A stretch of 36,679 nucleotides of DNA from CAJQQK01 sp049116495 (GCA_049116495.1 JAGDYV010000015.1:1-36679); one strand, 5' to 3'. Shown: positions 8,503 through 16,973, counted from the stretch's first letter. Numbers and translations are program-made. Notes: generated from the sequence alone by a model not told the origin.

Positions 8503-9522
8503 ATGCTGCCCGCATTTACGATGCGTCAGCTCTTGGAAGCCGGCGTGCACTTCGGCCACCAGAGCCATCGATGGAACCCCAAGATGTCGAGCTACATCTT
8601 CGGGACTCGCAATAACATTCACATTGTCGACCTCACCCAGACGACCCCGCTGCTGCATCAGGCATTGGTCAAGGTATCCGACACCGTCGCCAAGGGCGGT
8701 CGTGTGCTGTTTGTTGGCACCAAACGCCAAGCATCGGAGTCGATTGCAGATGCCGCGACGCGGTCCGCACAATACTTCATGAACCATCGTTGGTTGGGGG
8801 GCACGCTGACGAACTGGAAGACAATTTCGCTGTCCATTCGACGTCTGCGTCAGCTCGACGACATCCTCGCGGGTGATGGCACCGGGCGGACCAAGAAAGA
8901 ACTGCTCAACTTGACCCGTGAGCGTGAAAAACTCAATCAATCACTGGGCGGCATTAAAGATATGGGCGGGACGCCGGATCTTTTGTTCGTGATCGACACC
9001 AACAAAGAGGCGATCGCCATTGCCGAGGCGCGTAAGCTGAATATTCCGATCGTCGCCGTGATTGACACGAATTGTGATCCTGACGGGATCGATTTTCCGA
9101 TTCCAGGCAACGATGACGCCGGCCGCGCGATTACGCTCTATTGCGATCTGATTGCACGCGCCGCACTTGATGGCATCGGACGTGGTCAGGCCGACAGCGG
9201 CGTCGACATGGGTGCTGCCGAAGCGCCAGCCATGGAAGAGCTGCCTGTTGCTTCGACAGACGACGCCGCCGCCGGAGCGCGCTTCGAGGGTATCGAGGCG
9301 CCGCGCGGTGAAGCTGACGATCTCAAGCTTGTCAGCGGAATCGACGCCCGGATTGAACAACAGTTGAGCGGCATCGGTGTTTACCACTATTGGCAGATTG
9401 CCGATCTTGACGAAGCAAATCTGGCGCTCCTGGCAGCGGAGTTGAAGATGGATGTCGCAACGATGGCCGAGGCAGACTGGGTTGGAAGCGCCAAGAAACT
9501 GGTCGCCGCCAACGCTGCTTGA
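8503..9522 (+). CDS. rpsB: 30S ribosomal protein S2 with C-terminal HhH-like extension
   Basis: S2 binds late to the 30S subunit and helps bind S1. The first 225 or so residues are canonical S2: MRQLLEAGVHFGHQSHRWNP, GRVLFVGTKRQA, HRWLGGTLTNWKTI, PDLLFVIDTNKE, IPIVAVIDTNCDPDGIDFPIPGND. The protein has 339 residues against about 240 in E. coli. The extra part is an acidic, alanine-rich linker (about 226-265) followed by a helical module (about 266-330) beginning DDLKLVSGIDARIEQQL and then YHYWQIADL. This resembles the HhH-like modules appended to some alphaproteobacterial ribosomal proteins. The ATG at 8503 follows AAAAGGA with 7-nt spacing. tsf follows after 117 nt, the classical rpsB-tsf pair. 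Confidence 0.97.
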   Translation: MLPAFTMRQLLEAGVHFGHQSHRWNPKMSSYIFGTRNNIHIVDLTQTTPLLHQALVKVSDTVAKGGRVLFVGTKRQASESIADAATRSAQYFMNHRWLGGTLTNWKTISLSIRRLRQLDDILAGDGTGRTKKELLNLTREREKLNQSLGGIKDMGGTPDLLFVIDTNKEAIAIAEARKLNIPIVAVIDTNCDPDGIDFPIPGNDDAGRAITLYCDLIARAALDGIGRGQADSGVDMGAAEAPAMEELPVASTDDAAAGARFEGIEAPRGEADDLKLVSGIDARIEQQLSGIGVYHYWQIADLDEANLALLAAELKMDVATMAEADWVGSAKKLVAANAA

Positions 9523-9523
9523 T

Positions 9524-9545
9524 CCCAATCAATCTGCAGATTGGG
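9524..9545 (+). terminator. Stem-loop after rpsB, possible attenuator
   Basis: CCCAATC (9524-9530) and GATTGGG (9539-9545) form a perfect 7-bp stem with an 8-nt loop, starting 2 nt after the rpsB stop. No T-run follows, so full termination is doubtful. It may set the rpsB:tsf ratio or protect the 3' end of the rpsB message. A second possible stem, GGGCG with CGCCC, lies at about 9560-9593. Confidence 0.4.
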
Positions 9546-9639
9546 CAAACTTGAAAGAGACGGGCGCGGCAGCGATATACGCTCCATCGCCCGCTTTCCT
9601 GCGATCTGAACGTGGGTCACGAACAAGAGAGCATTTGCT

Positions 9640-10572
9640 ATGACAACGATTACGGCCAGCATGGTCAAAGACCTTCGCGAGAAAACTGGCGTCGGCATGA
9701 TGGATTGTAAGAAAGCGCTGAACGAGAACGACGGAGATGTCACCGCCGCCATCGACTGGCTGCGCGCCAAAGGCTTGTCCAAAGCTGCTAAGAAATCAGA
9801 CCGTGTTGCAGCGGAAGGTCTCGTCGGTGTCGCGGCGTCGAGCAAACAGGGCGCTGTGGCCGAAGTCAATGCCGAAACGGATTTCGTCGCGCGCAACGAG
9901 CAGTTCCAGGACATGGTGCGCAGAATTACCTCTCTGGTGCCGGAAGCCGGAGGTGATACTGGAAACTTGCTCGCTATGACCTTTCCGGGAAAAACCGACA
10001 CGGTGGAAACCGTAATTACCGAGAACATTGCGACCATTGGCGAGAACATGTCATTGCGCCGCGCCGCTGTCGTTAACGTCAATGAGGGTGTCGTCGCGGA
10101 TTATGTACACAACAAAGTCAGCGATGGGCTCGGCAAGATTGGCGTGCTGGTCGCTTTGGAAAGCTCTGGCGATGCTGAAAAGCTAACCGTCTTTGGCCGT
10201 CAGCTCGCCATGCACATTGCGGCTGTCGCACCGTTGGCGCTGACACCTGAGGAACTTGATCAGGACGTCATCGAAAAAGAACGTGCGATCTATCTGGAGC
10301 AAGCCCAAGCATCCGGCAAGCCTCAGGAAATCATTGAGAAAATGGTCGAAGGCCGCTTGCGCAAGGAATATTTCCAGCAGGTTGTCTTGTTGCAGCAAAC
10401 GTTCGTTGTCGATGGTAAGGCAACGGTCGAGCAGGCCTTGAAAGCATTCGAAAAGGATCTTGGCAGCGCGGTCAAGATCACAGAATTCGTCCGATTTGCC
10501 CTGGGCGAAGGGATCGAAAAGAAAGATGACGACTTCGCCGCAGAAGTCGCCGCGGCTGCTGGAACGGGCTAG
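9640..10572 (+). CDS. tsf: Elongation factor Ts
   Basis: EF-Ts is the guanine-nucleotide exchange factor for EF-Tu in the cytoplasm. The protein has 310 residues. The N-terminal UBA-like domain reads MVKDLREKTGVGMMDCKKAL, followed by AIDWLRAKGLSKAAKK and the TDFVARNEQF motif that contacts EF-Tu. Two core subdomains follow, with the segment APLALTPEELDQDVIEKERAIY and a C-terminal module ending in FVRFALGEG. The ATG at 9640 has only a weak ribosome-binding site (GAGAG). The stop codon TAG (10570-10572) is formed jointly by the target TA and the first G of a MITE-like element (see 10572-10881). The function is secure. Confidence 0.98.
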   Translation: MTTITASMVKDLREKTGVGMMDCKKALNENDGDVTAAIDWLRAKGLSKAAKKSDRVAAEGLVGVAASSKQGAVAEVNAETDFVARNEQFQDMVRRITSLVPEAGGDTGNLLAMTFPGKTDTVETVITENIATIGENMSLRRAAVVNVNEGVVADYVHNKVSDGLGKIGVLVALESSGDAEKLTVFGRQLAMHIAAVAPLALTPEELDQDVIEKERAIYLEQAQASGKPQEIIEKMVEGRLRKEYFQQVVLLQQTFVVDGKATVEQALKAFEKDLGSAVKITEFVRFALGEGIEKKDDDFAAEVAAAAGTG

Positions 10573-10881
10573 AGCCCTTCAGACTGATATGGACCCATTC
10601 TGCCGAGCGGATTTGGTCCGAGATCAAGTGGACCGTCGCCGTGCGTGGCGGTGCCACGGACAAGACGGGACGCGCCGAGATCGGGGCAAATCCGTCCGGC
10701 CCAATTTCTTATCGATCATGCGAATCCGAACATCGAGTGGGTTCGCAAGCGGCGGCCACCCAGGAAACACCCTTGGGCGTCGAACGGCTTGCCCGCAGCA
10801 CCGCTGCGCGCGGCGCCGCTCTCCTGCTGGTCGACTCACCGTTTGCGAACAGAATTGAGTCCATCTCAGTTTGAAGGGCTC
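10572..10881. mobile_element. MITE-like element with terminal inverted repeats at the tsf stop codon
   Basis: This 310-bp non-coding element is bounded by terminal inverted repeats. The left arm (10572-10602) begins GAGCCCTTCAGACTGATATG. The right arm (10850-10881) is its reverse complement with three substitutions and one extra base over 31/32 nt. Both ends abut a TA dinucleotide (10570-10571 and 10882-10883), as expected for target duplication by IS630/mariner-type transposases. No transposase or other credible reading frame lies inside, so movement would need a transposase supplied in trans. Removing the element and one TA joins the last tsf codon to TAAGC, so the ancestral stop was probably TAA and insertion turned it into TAG without changing the protein. 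The repeat structure is read directly from the sequence; the family assignment is inference. Confidence 0.75.
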
Positions 10882-10922
10882 TAAGCTAGCCGCACACGTA
10901 AACGATGACGGTAGATACTGAA

Positions 10923-10950
10923 CCGGTTGACGCTGTCAGCCGGCTTTTTC
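10923..10950 (+). terminator. Rho-independent terminator downstream of tsf
   Basis: CCGGTTGAC (10923-10931) pairs with GTCAGCCGG (10935-10943) through eight Watson-Crick pairs and one G-U, with a 3-nt loop, followed directly by CTTTTTC. This is a convincing intrinsic terminator. It separates rpsB-tsf from pyrH and lies 40 nt beyond the MITE-like element. It was presumably the original tsf terminator, pushed away from the gene by the insertion. Confidence 0.8.
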
Positions 10951-11017
10951 GTATGTCCATTTGGCTGAGAGTCGCGCATATAGGGGTAAAGCATTCGATA
11001 TCGATAAGGGTTCCGTC

Positions 11018-11734
11018 ATGACTACCCCCCTCAAATACCAGCGTCTTCTTCTCAAGCTTTCCGGCGAAGCCATGATGGGTGCGCAGGGATTTGGCATCGA
11101 TACCGCCGTTACGGAACGGTTGGCTCGAGATGTCGCCGAGGCGGTTGCTGCTGGATGCGAAATTGCAGTTGTTGTTGGTGGCGGTAATATATTTCGAGGG
11201 CTTGCCGGCGCGGCGTCGGGCATGGATCGCGCCACTGCGGACTATATGGGCATGCTGGCAACCGTGATGAATGCACTCGCCTTTCAAAGCGCATTGGAGA
11301 AATTCGAGGTTCCATCGCGCGTTTTGTCAGCGATTCCAATGCCGACAGTGTGCGAATCTTATGTTCGACCAAAAGCGCTGCATCATGTCGGACTCGGCCG
11401 TGTCGTCGTTTTTGCAGCGGGCACCGGCAATCCTTTCTTCACCACAGACACAACGGCTGCCCTGCGCGCGATCGAACTTGGCTGTGATGCCGTCGCCAAA
11501 GCGACGCAGGTTGACGGCGTCTATGCAGAAGATCCAAAAAACAACCCGGATGCAGAACGTTATGATAAGCTGACGTATAGTGAGGTGTTGGCGCGCGATC
11601 TCCGGGTCATGGATGGGGCCGCGATCGCCCTTGCTCGCGACAACAATCTTCCGGTACTTGTGTTTTCCATCAAGGAAGAGGGCAATCTACTGAAAGTCCT
11701 GCGCGGCGAAGCACGGTGTACCGTGATCGAGTAA
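11018..11734 (+). CDS. pyrH: Uridylate kinase (UMP kinase)
   Basis: This enzyme phosphorylates UMP to UDP in pyrimidine synthesis and belongs to the bacterial amino-acid-kinase-fold UMP kinases. From ATG 11018 it has 238 residues, the family norm. KYQRLLLKLSGEAMMG is the N-terminal phosphate loop, VVVGGGNIFRG the second glycine-rich segment, and MDRATADYMGMLATVMN is the UMP-binding region. FFTTDTTAALRAIELGCDA and TKATQVDGVY-type sequence (here AKATQVDGVYAEDP) complete the nucleotide site. AAGGG about 9 nt upstream supports this start. A TTG-initiated extension to 10961 was rejected because it adds residues not typical of PyrH. frr follows after 127 nt, the usual pairing. Confidence 0.97.
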   Translation: MTTPLKYQRLLLKLSGEAMMGAQGFGIDTAVTERLARDVAEAVAAGCEIAVVVGGGNIFRGLAGAASGMDRATADYMGMLATVMNALAFQSALEKFEVPSRVLSAIPMPTVCESYVRPKALHHVGLGRVVVFAAGTGNPFFTTDTTAALRAIELGCDAVAKATQVDGVYAEDPKNNPDAERYDKLTYSEVLARDLRVMDGAAIALARDNNLPVLVFSIKEEGNLLKVLRGEARCTVIE

Positions 11735-11861
11735 GGTTGTGCCTTGCCATGGCGGGCCCATACAACTTGATTGCAATAACCGACGCGTGAAATATGGCCG
11801 GCCGGAGATTAGTCTCTGATTCAAATGACCTCCCGGTTCCGGTACAGGTGGAGAAAGAGCG

Positions 11862-12428
11862 ATGGCGAAAAACGAAGAGTTCAAACTCAAAGACTACGAA
11901 GGCCGCATGAACGGTGTCGTTGAAAGCCTCAAAAGGGAATTCAGCGGTTTGCGAACCGGACGGGCAAGCGCTGCATTGCTGGACCCGATCGTCGTTGACA
12001 TCTACGGGCAGAAAATGCCGTTGAACCAAGTCGGCAGTGTTTCTGTGCCCGAACCTCGGATGATCCAAGTTTCGATCTGGGACAAAGCCGCTGTTTCCGC
12101 TGTCGAAAAAGCTATTCGAGAATCAAACCTGGGCCTCAACCCGGTCACAGATGGCACAGTTCTGCGGTTGCCCATTCCACCATTGACCCAGGAGCGGCGA
12201 CAAGAATTGGCGAAAGTCGCTGGAAAATACACCGAAACGGCCCGAATAAGTGTTCGCAACGTACGTCGCGACGGCAATGATCATCTCAAAAAACTTGAGA
12301 AGGACGGCGATATCAGTCAAGACGAGCAAAAGAAATCGGAAGCAGCGGTGCAGAACGCCACAGATCGAATCATCAAGGAAATTGACGAACTGCTGGCGAC
12401 TAAAGAGACTGAAATCAACACTGTTTGA
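11862..12428 (+). CDS. frr: Ribosome recycling factor
   Basis: RRF, with EF-G, splits post-termination ribosomes. The protein has 188 residues, near the 185 of E. coli. Diagnostic segments are LKREFSGLRTGRASAALLDPI, the MPLNQVGSVSVPEPRM hinge region, WDKAAVSAVEKAI, LRLPIPPLTQERRQEL, and ARISVRNVRRDGNDHLKKLEKDG in the long helical domain. The ATG at 11862 follows GGAGAAAGAG. It sits between pyrH and uppS in the conserved order. Confidence 0.98.
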   Translation: MAKNEEFKLKDYEGRMNGVVESLKREFSGLRTGRASAALLDPIVVDIYGQKMPLNQVGSVSVPEPRMIQVSIWDKAAVSAVEKAIRESNLGLNPVTDGTVLRLPIPPLTQERRQELAKVAGKYTETARISVRNVRRDGNDHLKKLEKDGDISQDEQKKSEAAVQNATDRIIKEIDELLATKETEINTV

Positions 12429-12502
12429 TAATGGTGCATCCGGGCAAGTTGCCGGTCGGCGCAGAAACAATAGCCGATTGATCATGAAAGGTGCCAATAC
12501 AC

Positions 12503-13258
12503 GTGGCGGACGATTTTGTGCAGCCTGAACATGACAGATCCGGGATGGCACCGCGTCACGTCGCGATAATCATGGACGGTAACGGTCGGTGGGCGGCCGC
12601 GCGTCACCTGCCACGCGCGCTTGGACACAGAATGGGGGTCGAGGCCGTCCGACGGACGATTAAAGCGGCGATGGAATTAGGCCTCGAATACCTGACGCTC
12701 TATAGTTTTTCGTCAGAAAACTGGTCACGTCCCGCAGCCGAAGTTAGTGACCTGATGGGCCTAATGAAACGTTTCATTCAGCGCGATTGTGCTGAACTGC
12801 ACCAATCCGGCGTTCGATTGATCGTTATTGGAGATCGCAACAATATTGAACCCGAACTGTTGCGCCTGATCGAGGAAACGGAAAAACTCACGGAATCGAA
12901 CCAGAACTTCAACCTTATCGTCGCCTTCAATTATGGCGGACGGCAGGAAATTGTCGCCGCAGCGCAAACACTGGCTGCGGCCGCCGTGCGCGGAGAGATC
13001 GATCCCGAAACGATTGCAGCCGATCACTTTGCCGACGCTTTGACCACACAAGGACATCCAGAGCCTGAGCTCTTAATCAGAACAAGTGGTGAACAGCGAT
13101 TGTCAAATTTCTTACTCTGGCAGGTGGCTTACTCGGAGTTTGTTTTTCTGGATGTCAACTGGCCAGACTTTTCGAAAGCGCATCTGGAAGACGCGATCGC
13201 TCAGTATCAGATGCGTGACCGGCGTTTCGGTGGTTTGTCGAAACGGTCATTAGCTTAA
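12503..13258 (+). CDS. uppS: Undecaprenyl diphosphate synthase (cis-prenyltransferase)
   Basis: This enzyme condenses isopentenyl diphosphate onto farnesyl diphosphate to make the C55 lipid carrier for peptidoglycan and other polymers. The hallmark HVAIIMDGNGRWA carries the catalytic aspartate. SSENWSRP, FNYGGRQEIV and the C-terminal ELLIRTSGEQRLSNFLLWQ with FVFLDVNWPDF are standard. The start is uncertain: GTG 12503 (251 residues) has AAAGG at 12487-12491, GTG 12491 overlaps that site, and ATG 12545 would start just before the catalytic motif. cdsA follows 22 nt later and consumes another membrane-lipid precursor, so the genes form a lipid-precursor operon with dxr. Confidence 0.95.
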   Translation: MADDFVQPEHDRSGMAPRHVAIIMDGNGRWAAARHLPRALGHRMGVEAVRRTIKAAMELGLEYLTLYSFSSENWSRPAAEVSDLMGLMKRFIQRDCAELHQSGVRLIVIGDRNNIEPELLRLIEETEKLTESNQNFNLIVAFNYGGRQEIVAAAQTLAAAAVRGEIDPETIAADHFADALTTQGHPEPELLIRTSGEQRLSNFLLWQVAYSEFVFLDVNWPDFSKAHLEDAIAQYQMRDRRFGGLSKRSLA

Positions 13259-13280
13259 AGATCTAGGTAACCGGCGTTTG

Positions 13281-14141
13281 ATGTCTGAGCATTTGTCACA
13301 AAACCGACCTGCCACGCCTTTTGTCAAACCGACAGGCGGTGAGTTGGTCAAACGTGTCATCTCGGCAATCGTTCTGGCAGCCATTGGGATCGCAGCGACT
13401 GTGGGCGGTCCCTATACGCTCGCTGTCGTTGTTTCCATCGTGTCGGCCCTGCTTGCCTGGGAATGGGGACGGTTAGTCCGAAACTGTGAATTTGATGACA
13501 TGCTGTTTGTTCATGTCACCGCGCTCTTGCTTGCAATCGCTTTGACGGCGTTCGGCCTGCCGGAGTATGCGCTATATGTTCTCGTTGCCGGTTTCATCGG
13601 GATCGCTATTCGTCGATCAAAAGAATATAGAAAGCTGTCCGCACTCGGCGTGCCCTATATCGGGATCGCTGCAATCGGTATGATCTGGTTGCGTGATAGC
13701 CAACAGGGATTGGCAGCTGTTCTACTCGTATTCGCATGTGTTTGGGCGCACGACTCGGTCGCAATGTTCGCGGGGCGGGCTGCTGGTGGGCCGCGTCTCT
13801 GGCCTTCCATATCGCCAAAGAAGACTTGGTCGGGAGCGATCGCAGGATTGACGGCCAGTACGGTCGTTGCGCTGATCGCGCACTTCATCTTGCCCGGTAC
13901 GAACCCGTTTTGGCTTGGTCTTCTAGGGTTTTTACTCGGCCTTGCCGCCCTGGTTGGTGACCTTGCGGAATCGAGCTTGAAACGGCTTGGACGGGTGAAA
14001 AATGCAAGTGGTCTTATCCCTGGGCACGGCGGATTTCTCGACCGCATGGATGGCGCCATCGCGAGTTTCGCTTTGGCATGCCTTATTGCGTTATGTATCA
14101 ACTCAGACAGTCCTGCCGAAGCACTGCTTCGTGGCTTTTAA
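13281..14141 (+). CDS. cdsA: Phosphatidate cytidylyltransferase (CDP-diglyceride synthase)
   Basis: This integral membrane enzyme makes CDP-diacylglycerol from CTP and phosphatidic acid. It has 286 residues with about eight hydrophobic helices. The C-terminal signature is present as SSLKRLGRVKNASGLIPGHG followed by GFLDRMD, preceded by SISPKKTWSGAIAG. One position departs from the family pattern: the aspartate normally following lysine (KR-x4-KD) is asparagine here (codon AAT at about 14001-14003). That aspartate belongs to the metal-binding signature, so activity may be altered; a sequencing error is also possible. The ATG at 13281 is preferred over the TTG directly before it. dxr starts 9 nt after the stop. 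Confidence 0.94.
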   Translation: MSEHLSQNRPATPFVKPTGGELVKRVISAIVLAAIGIAATVGGPYTLAVVVSIVSALLAWEWGRLVRNCEFDDMLFVHVTALLLAIALTAFGLPEYALYVLVAGFIGIAIRRSKEYRKLSALGVPYIGIAAIGMIWLRDSQQGLAAVLLVFACVWAHDSVAMFAGRAAGGPRLWPSISPKKTWSGAIAGLTASTVVALIAHFILPGTNPFWLGLLGFLLGLAALVGDLAESSLKRLGRVKNASGLIPGHGGFLDRMDGAIASFALACLIALCINSDSPAEALLRGF

Positions 14142-14150
14142 GGGCGCAAT

Positions 14151-15446
14151 ATGAACGTCTTGCAGGGGGATGATGGCAAGGTGCGGCAGCAAACTGCAGA
14201 ACTAGCGATCGGCTTGAGCAGCGCAAGTGCGGACGTTGGGACACATGATGGGAAATCCGCAATGCAGGAAGCGCCAACGAGCCTTAGCATCCTGGGCGCG
14301 ACCGGTTCCGTTGGCCAGAGTACGCTCGGTGTTGTCAAAGCGGCTGCACCGGGACGCTTCGTCATCCGAGCGCTGAGCGCCAATGAGAACGTCACTGAAT
14401 TGGCCACTGCAGCGTGCGCACACAATGCCGAGATTGCGGTCATCGCCAACCCTGATCGTTACAACGAACTGAAAACCGCATTGTCTGGCACTGCGGTCAA
14501 GGCCGCGGCGGGACAGGATGGTCTCGATGAGGCTGCAGATCGTGAAGTGGATTGCGTTATGGCCGCAATTGTTGGGGCCGCTGGCCTACGCCCCGCGCTG
14601 CGCGCCGCCACACGAGCCAAACGCTTGGCAATCGCGAACAAAGAGTGCCTGGTCATTGCAGGCGACCTGTTTATGCGCGAAGTCACCGCGGCTGGAACAG
14701 AGGTGTTGCCCGTCGATTCCGAACATGCAGCAGTCTTCCAAGTCTTGGATCAGCGTGATCCAACTGAAATCCGTCGTGTCTATTTGACCGCCTCAGGTGG
14801 ACCGTTTCGGGACTATACGCTTGATCAGCTGAAATCGGTCACCTGCGAAGAGGCCGTTAAACATCCAAATTGGTCAATGGGTGTCAAAATCAGCGTTGAT
14901 TCCGCGACTATGATGAATAAGGGACTTGAACTCATTGAGGCACATCATCTGTTCGGTCTCAGGAGCGAGCAATTCAGCGCCATAATCCATCCGCAGTCGA
15001 TCGTCCATTGCCTCATCGAACTCAGCGATGGGTCTGTGATCGCCCAAATGGCTCAACCAGATATGCGAACACCGATCGCACAAAGTCTCTACTGGCCACG
15101 GCGCTCCACTGACGCGACGGAACGAATTGACTTTACAACTCGCCTTAATTTATCATTTGAGCAAATCTGCGAACAGAAGTATCCCGCTTTTGGCCTTGCC
15201 AGAAACGCCATGCAACGCGGTGGCAGCGCGCCCGCCGTATTGAACGGCGCCAACGAAGCTGCTGTAGCCGCATTCCTCAGCCGCGAGATCCATTTCCTCG
15301 ATATTGCCACAACCGTGGCTAAAACTATGGACAAGGCTGAGAATATCGGCCTTTTTAGTCCGGCGACTGACATTTTGGCAGCACTGGAAATCGACACCGA
15401 AGCCAGAAAGTTGGCACGGGATGTGATGGTTCAACTCAAGAAATGA
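14151..15446 (+). CDS. dxr: 1-deoxy-D-xylulose 5-phosphate reductoisomerase
   Basis: Dxr catalyses the NADPH-dependent rearrangement and reduction of DXP to MEP, the second step of the non-mevalonate isoprenoid pathway that feeds UppS. SILGATGSVGQSTL is the NADPH loop, ANKECLVIAGDLF and PVDSEHAAVFQ carry substrate and metal ligands, LTASGGPFRD is the flexible loop region, and MGVKISVDSATMMNKGLE is highly characteristic. From ATG 14151 it has 431 residues, about 37 more than usual at the N terminus. That start has an excellent AAGGG site overlapping the cdsA stop. ATG 14262 would give the standard 394-residue length with a poorer site. Function is certain; the start is not. Confidence 0.97.
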   Translation: MNVLQGDDGKVRQQTAELAIGLSSASADVGTHDGKSAMQEAPTSLSILGATGSVGQSTLGVVKAAAPGRFVIRALSANENVTELATAACAHNAEIAVIANPDRYNELKTALSGTAVKAAAGQDGLDEAADREVDCVMAAIVGAAGLRPALRAATRAKRLAIANKECLVIAGDLFMREVTAAGTEVLPVDSEHAAVFQVLDQRDPTEIRRVYLTASGGPFRDYTLDQLKSVTCEEAVKHPNWSMGVKISVDSATMMNKGLELIEAHHLFGLRSEQFSAIIHPQSIVHCLIELSDGSVIAQMAQPDMRTPIAQSLYWPRRSTDATERIDFTTRLNLSFEQICEQKYPAFGLARNAMQRGGSAPAVLNGANEAAVAAFLSREIHFLDIATTVAKTMDKAENIGLFSPATDILAALEIDTEARKLARDVMVQLKK

Positions 15447-15621
15447 CCTGTCAGGCAAGCGGCCAAGACACCTAGTCAACGAATGTCCTAGTGTCCGTTT
15501 GCTTTCAAAGTTTAACTCGTCGATTGATCAGGTGTTGCGTTGAGCACAGGCGTCAAGCTAACCAACCTACTGCTTGACGATGAGTGATTCCAGCGAACGC
15601 TGATCAATTCTGGAGCAATAT

Positions 15622-16800
15622 ATGACGTTCCTCGCCAGTTTGACCTCATCCGTTGGGACAACGATGCTCTACTTAGCCTCGTTCCTCGTGGTGCTGACTA
15701 TTGTCGTGTTCATCCATGAGATGGGACATTTTCTGGTCGCAAGATGGTGCGGCGTTAAAGTTTCAGCTTTTTCGATCGGCTTCGGCAAGGAAATTTTCGG
15801 GTTCGTCGATAAGCATGGCACGCGTTGGCGATTTGCTTGGATACCCCTCGGTGGTTACGTCAAGTTCATGGACGATGCCAGCGCGGCAAGCACGCCTTCT
15901 GGCGAGCCATTGGAAGCGATGACGCCGGAAGAACGAGCAGGTTCATTTCACCACAAGCCACTATGGCGTCGCGCCGCCGTCGTCGCGGCTGGCCCAGTCG
16001 CAAACTTTCTGTTTGCCATCGTTATTTTTGCTTGCATGTTCTCGATCGTCGGACAGCGTACAACCGTCGCGAGGGTCGATGAAGTCGTTAAGGGCATGCC
16101 GGCCGACCTTGCGGGCTTTAAGAAAGGCGACGTGATTGTTGCCATAGCCGGCCGACAGGTGAAAAGCTTCCATGATGTTCTTCGACTGGTCAGCTCCAGC
16201 CCGGATCGTGAACTGGCCGTTCGGGTCATGCGTGACGAAAAGGAAGTTCTCCTAACAGTTACGCCCAAGCCGGTCTCGATGAACGATCGCATCGGCGGCC
16301 AAGTCACGCGCGGGCTGATCGGGATCAAACGTAGTCCGGGTCCAGATGGTTATACGCACCATCGCGCTGGTCCATTGGAAGCAGTTGTACTCGGGGTGAA
16401 AGAAACGGAATTCATCATCTCGTCGACTTTGAGCTACATCGCCGATGTCGTCATCATGCGCCAGCCTCCGGATCAACTGGGTGGCATCATACGCATTGCA
16501 GACGTTTCCGGAAAAGTGGCACGGGTTGGACCCGAAGCGTTCATTCACCTCATTGCCGTGCTTTCCATAAGTGTTGGATTAATCAATCTATTTCCAATTC
16601 CATTGCTCGACGGTGGTCACCTTTTGTTCTACGCGATCGAAGCTGTCCGCGGTCGCCCTCTTAGCGACTCAAGTCAGGAGTTTGGTTTCAAGATCGGGTT
16701 CGCCTTGGTCTTGAGCCTAATGGTCTTTGCCACCTGGAATGATAGAGGCGTCGTAGCGCGTTGGCTGGACATCAAGACGACACAGAATCAGAGCCAGTGA
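15622..16800 (+). CDS. rseP: Site-2 intramembrane zinc metalloprotease, RseP/MmpA type
   Basis: This site-2 protease cleaves transmembrane regulators within the inner membrane: anti-sigma factors in gammaproteobacteria, and the polarity factor PodJ by MmpA in Caulobacter. The zinc motif HEMGH is at residues 32-36 in the first membrane helix, and the second ligand motif NLFPIPLLDGGH is near 324. A single PDZ domain lies between (about 130-215, VDEVVKGMPADLAGFKKGD); E. coli RseP has two. The protein has 392 residues. ATG 15622 follows TGGAG. It lies upstream of bamA as in most proteobacteria. The substrate cannot be told from the window; no anti-sigma factor gene is present. Confidence 0.95.
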   Translation: MTFLASLTSSVGTTMLYLASFLVVLTIVVFIHEMGHFLVARWCGVKVSAFSIGFGKEIFGFVDKHGTRWRFAWIPLGGYVKFMDDASAASTPSGEPLEAMTPEERAGSFHHKPLWRRAAVVAAGPVANFLFAIVIFACMFSIVGQRTTVARVDEVVKGMPADLAGFKKGDVIVAIAGRQVKSFHDVLRLVSSSPDRELAVRVMRDEKEVLLTVTPKPVSMNDRIGGQVTRGLIGIKRSPGPDGYTHHRAGPLEAVVLGVKETEFIISSTLSYIADVVIMRQPPDQLGGIIRIADVSGKVARVGPEAFIHLIAVLSISVGLINLFPIPLLDGGHLLFYAIEAVRGRPLSDSSQEFGFKIGFALVLSLMVFATWNDRGVVARWLDIKTTQNQSQ

Positions 16801-16829
16801 AACATTCTTGCCACTTCCCTATCAGGGCT

Positions 16830-16861
16830 GGAATCGTTAAACAATTTAAGTCGTGTTAACG
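16830..16861 (+). promoter_or_regulatory. Inverted repeat and weak ECF-like promoter upstream of bamA
   Basis: In the 173-nt rseP-bamA gap, CGTTAA (16835-16840) and TTAACG (16856-16861) form a 6-bp inverted repeat. GGAAT (16830) followed 17 nt later by CGTGTT loosely resembles an ECF-type promoter (GGAAC...CGTT). This would fit envelope-stress control of bamA, but the match is incomplete and the call is tentative. Confidence 0.22.
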
Positions 16862-16973
16862 CCGCCTGATGTTCTCTGAGGTCGACGAAAAACGGCTAAA
16901 ATAGGGCGTTTGGTGGGGGCACCGGCTAGTACCGAATAAAGCGTGCACTCGTTAGCCGATAAGGTGCAGGCGT

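Noticed and set aside
10641..10874. Short open frames inside the MITE-like element as a transposase
   Set aside because: Too short, in several frames, with no DDE motif; the interior looks non-coding.
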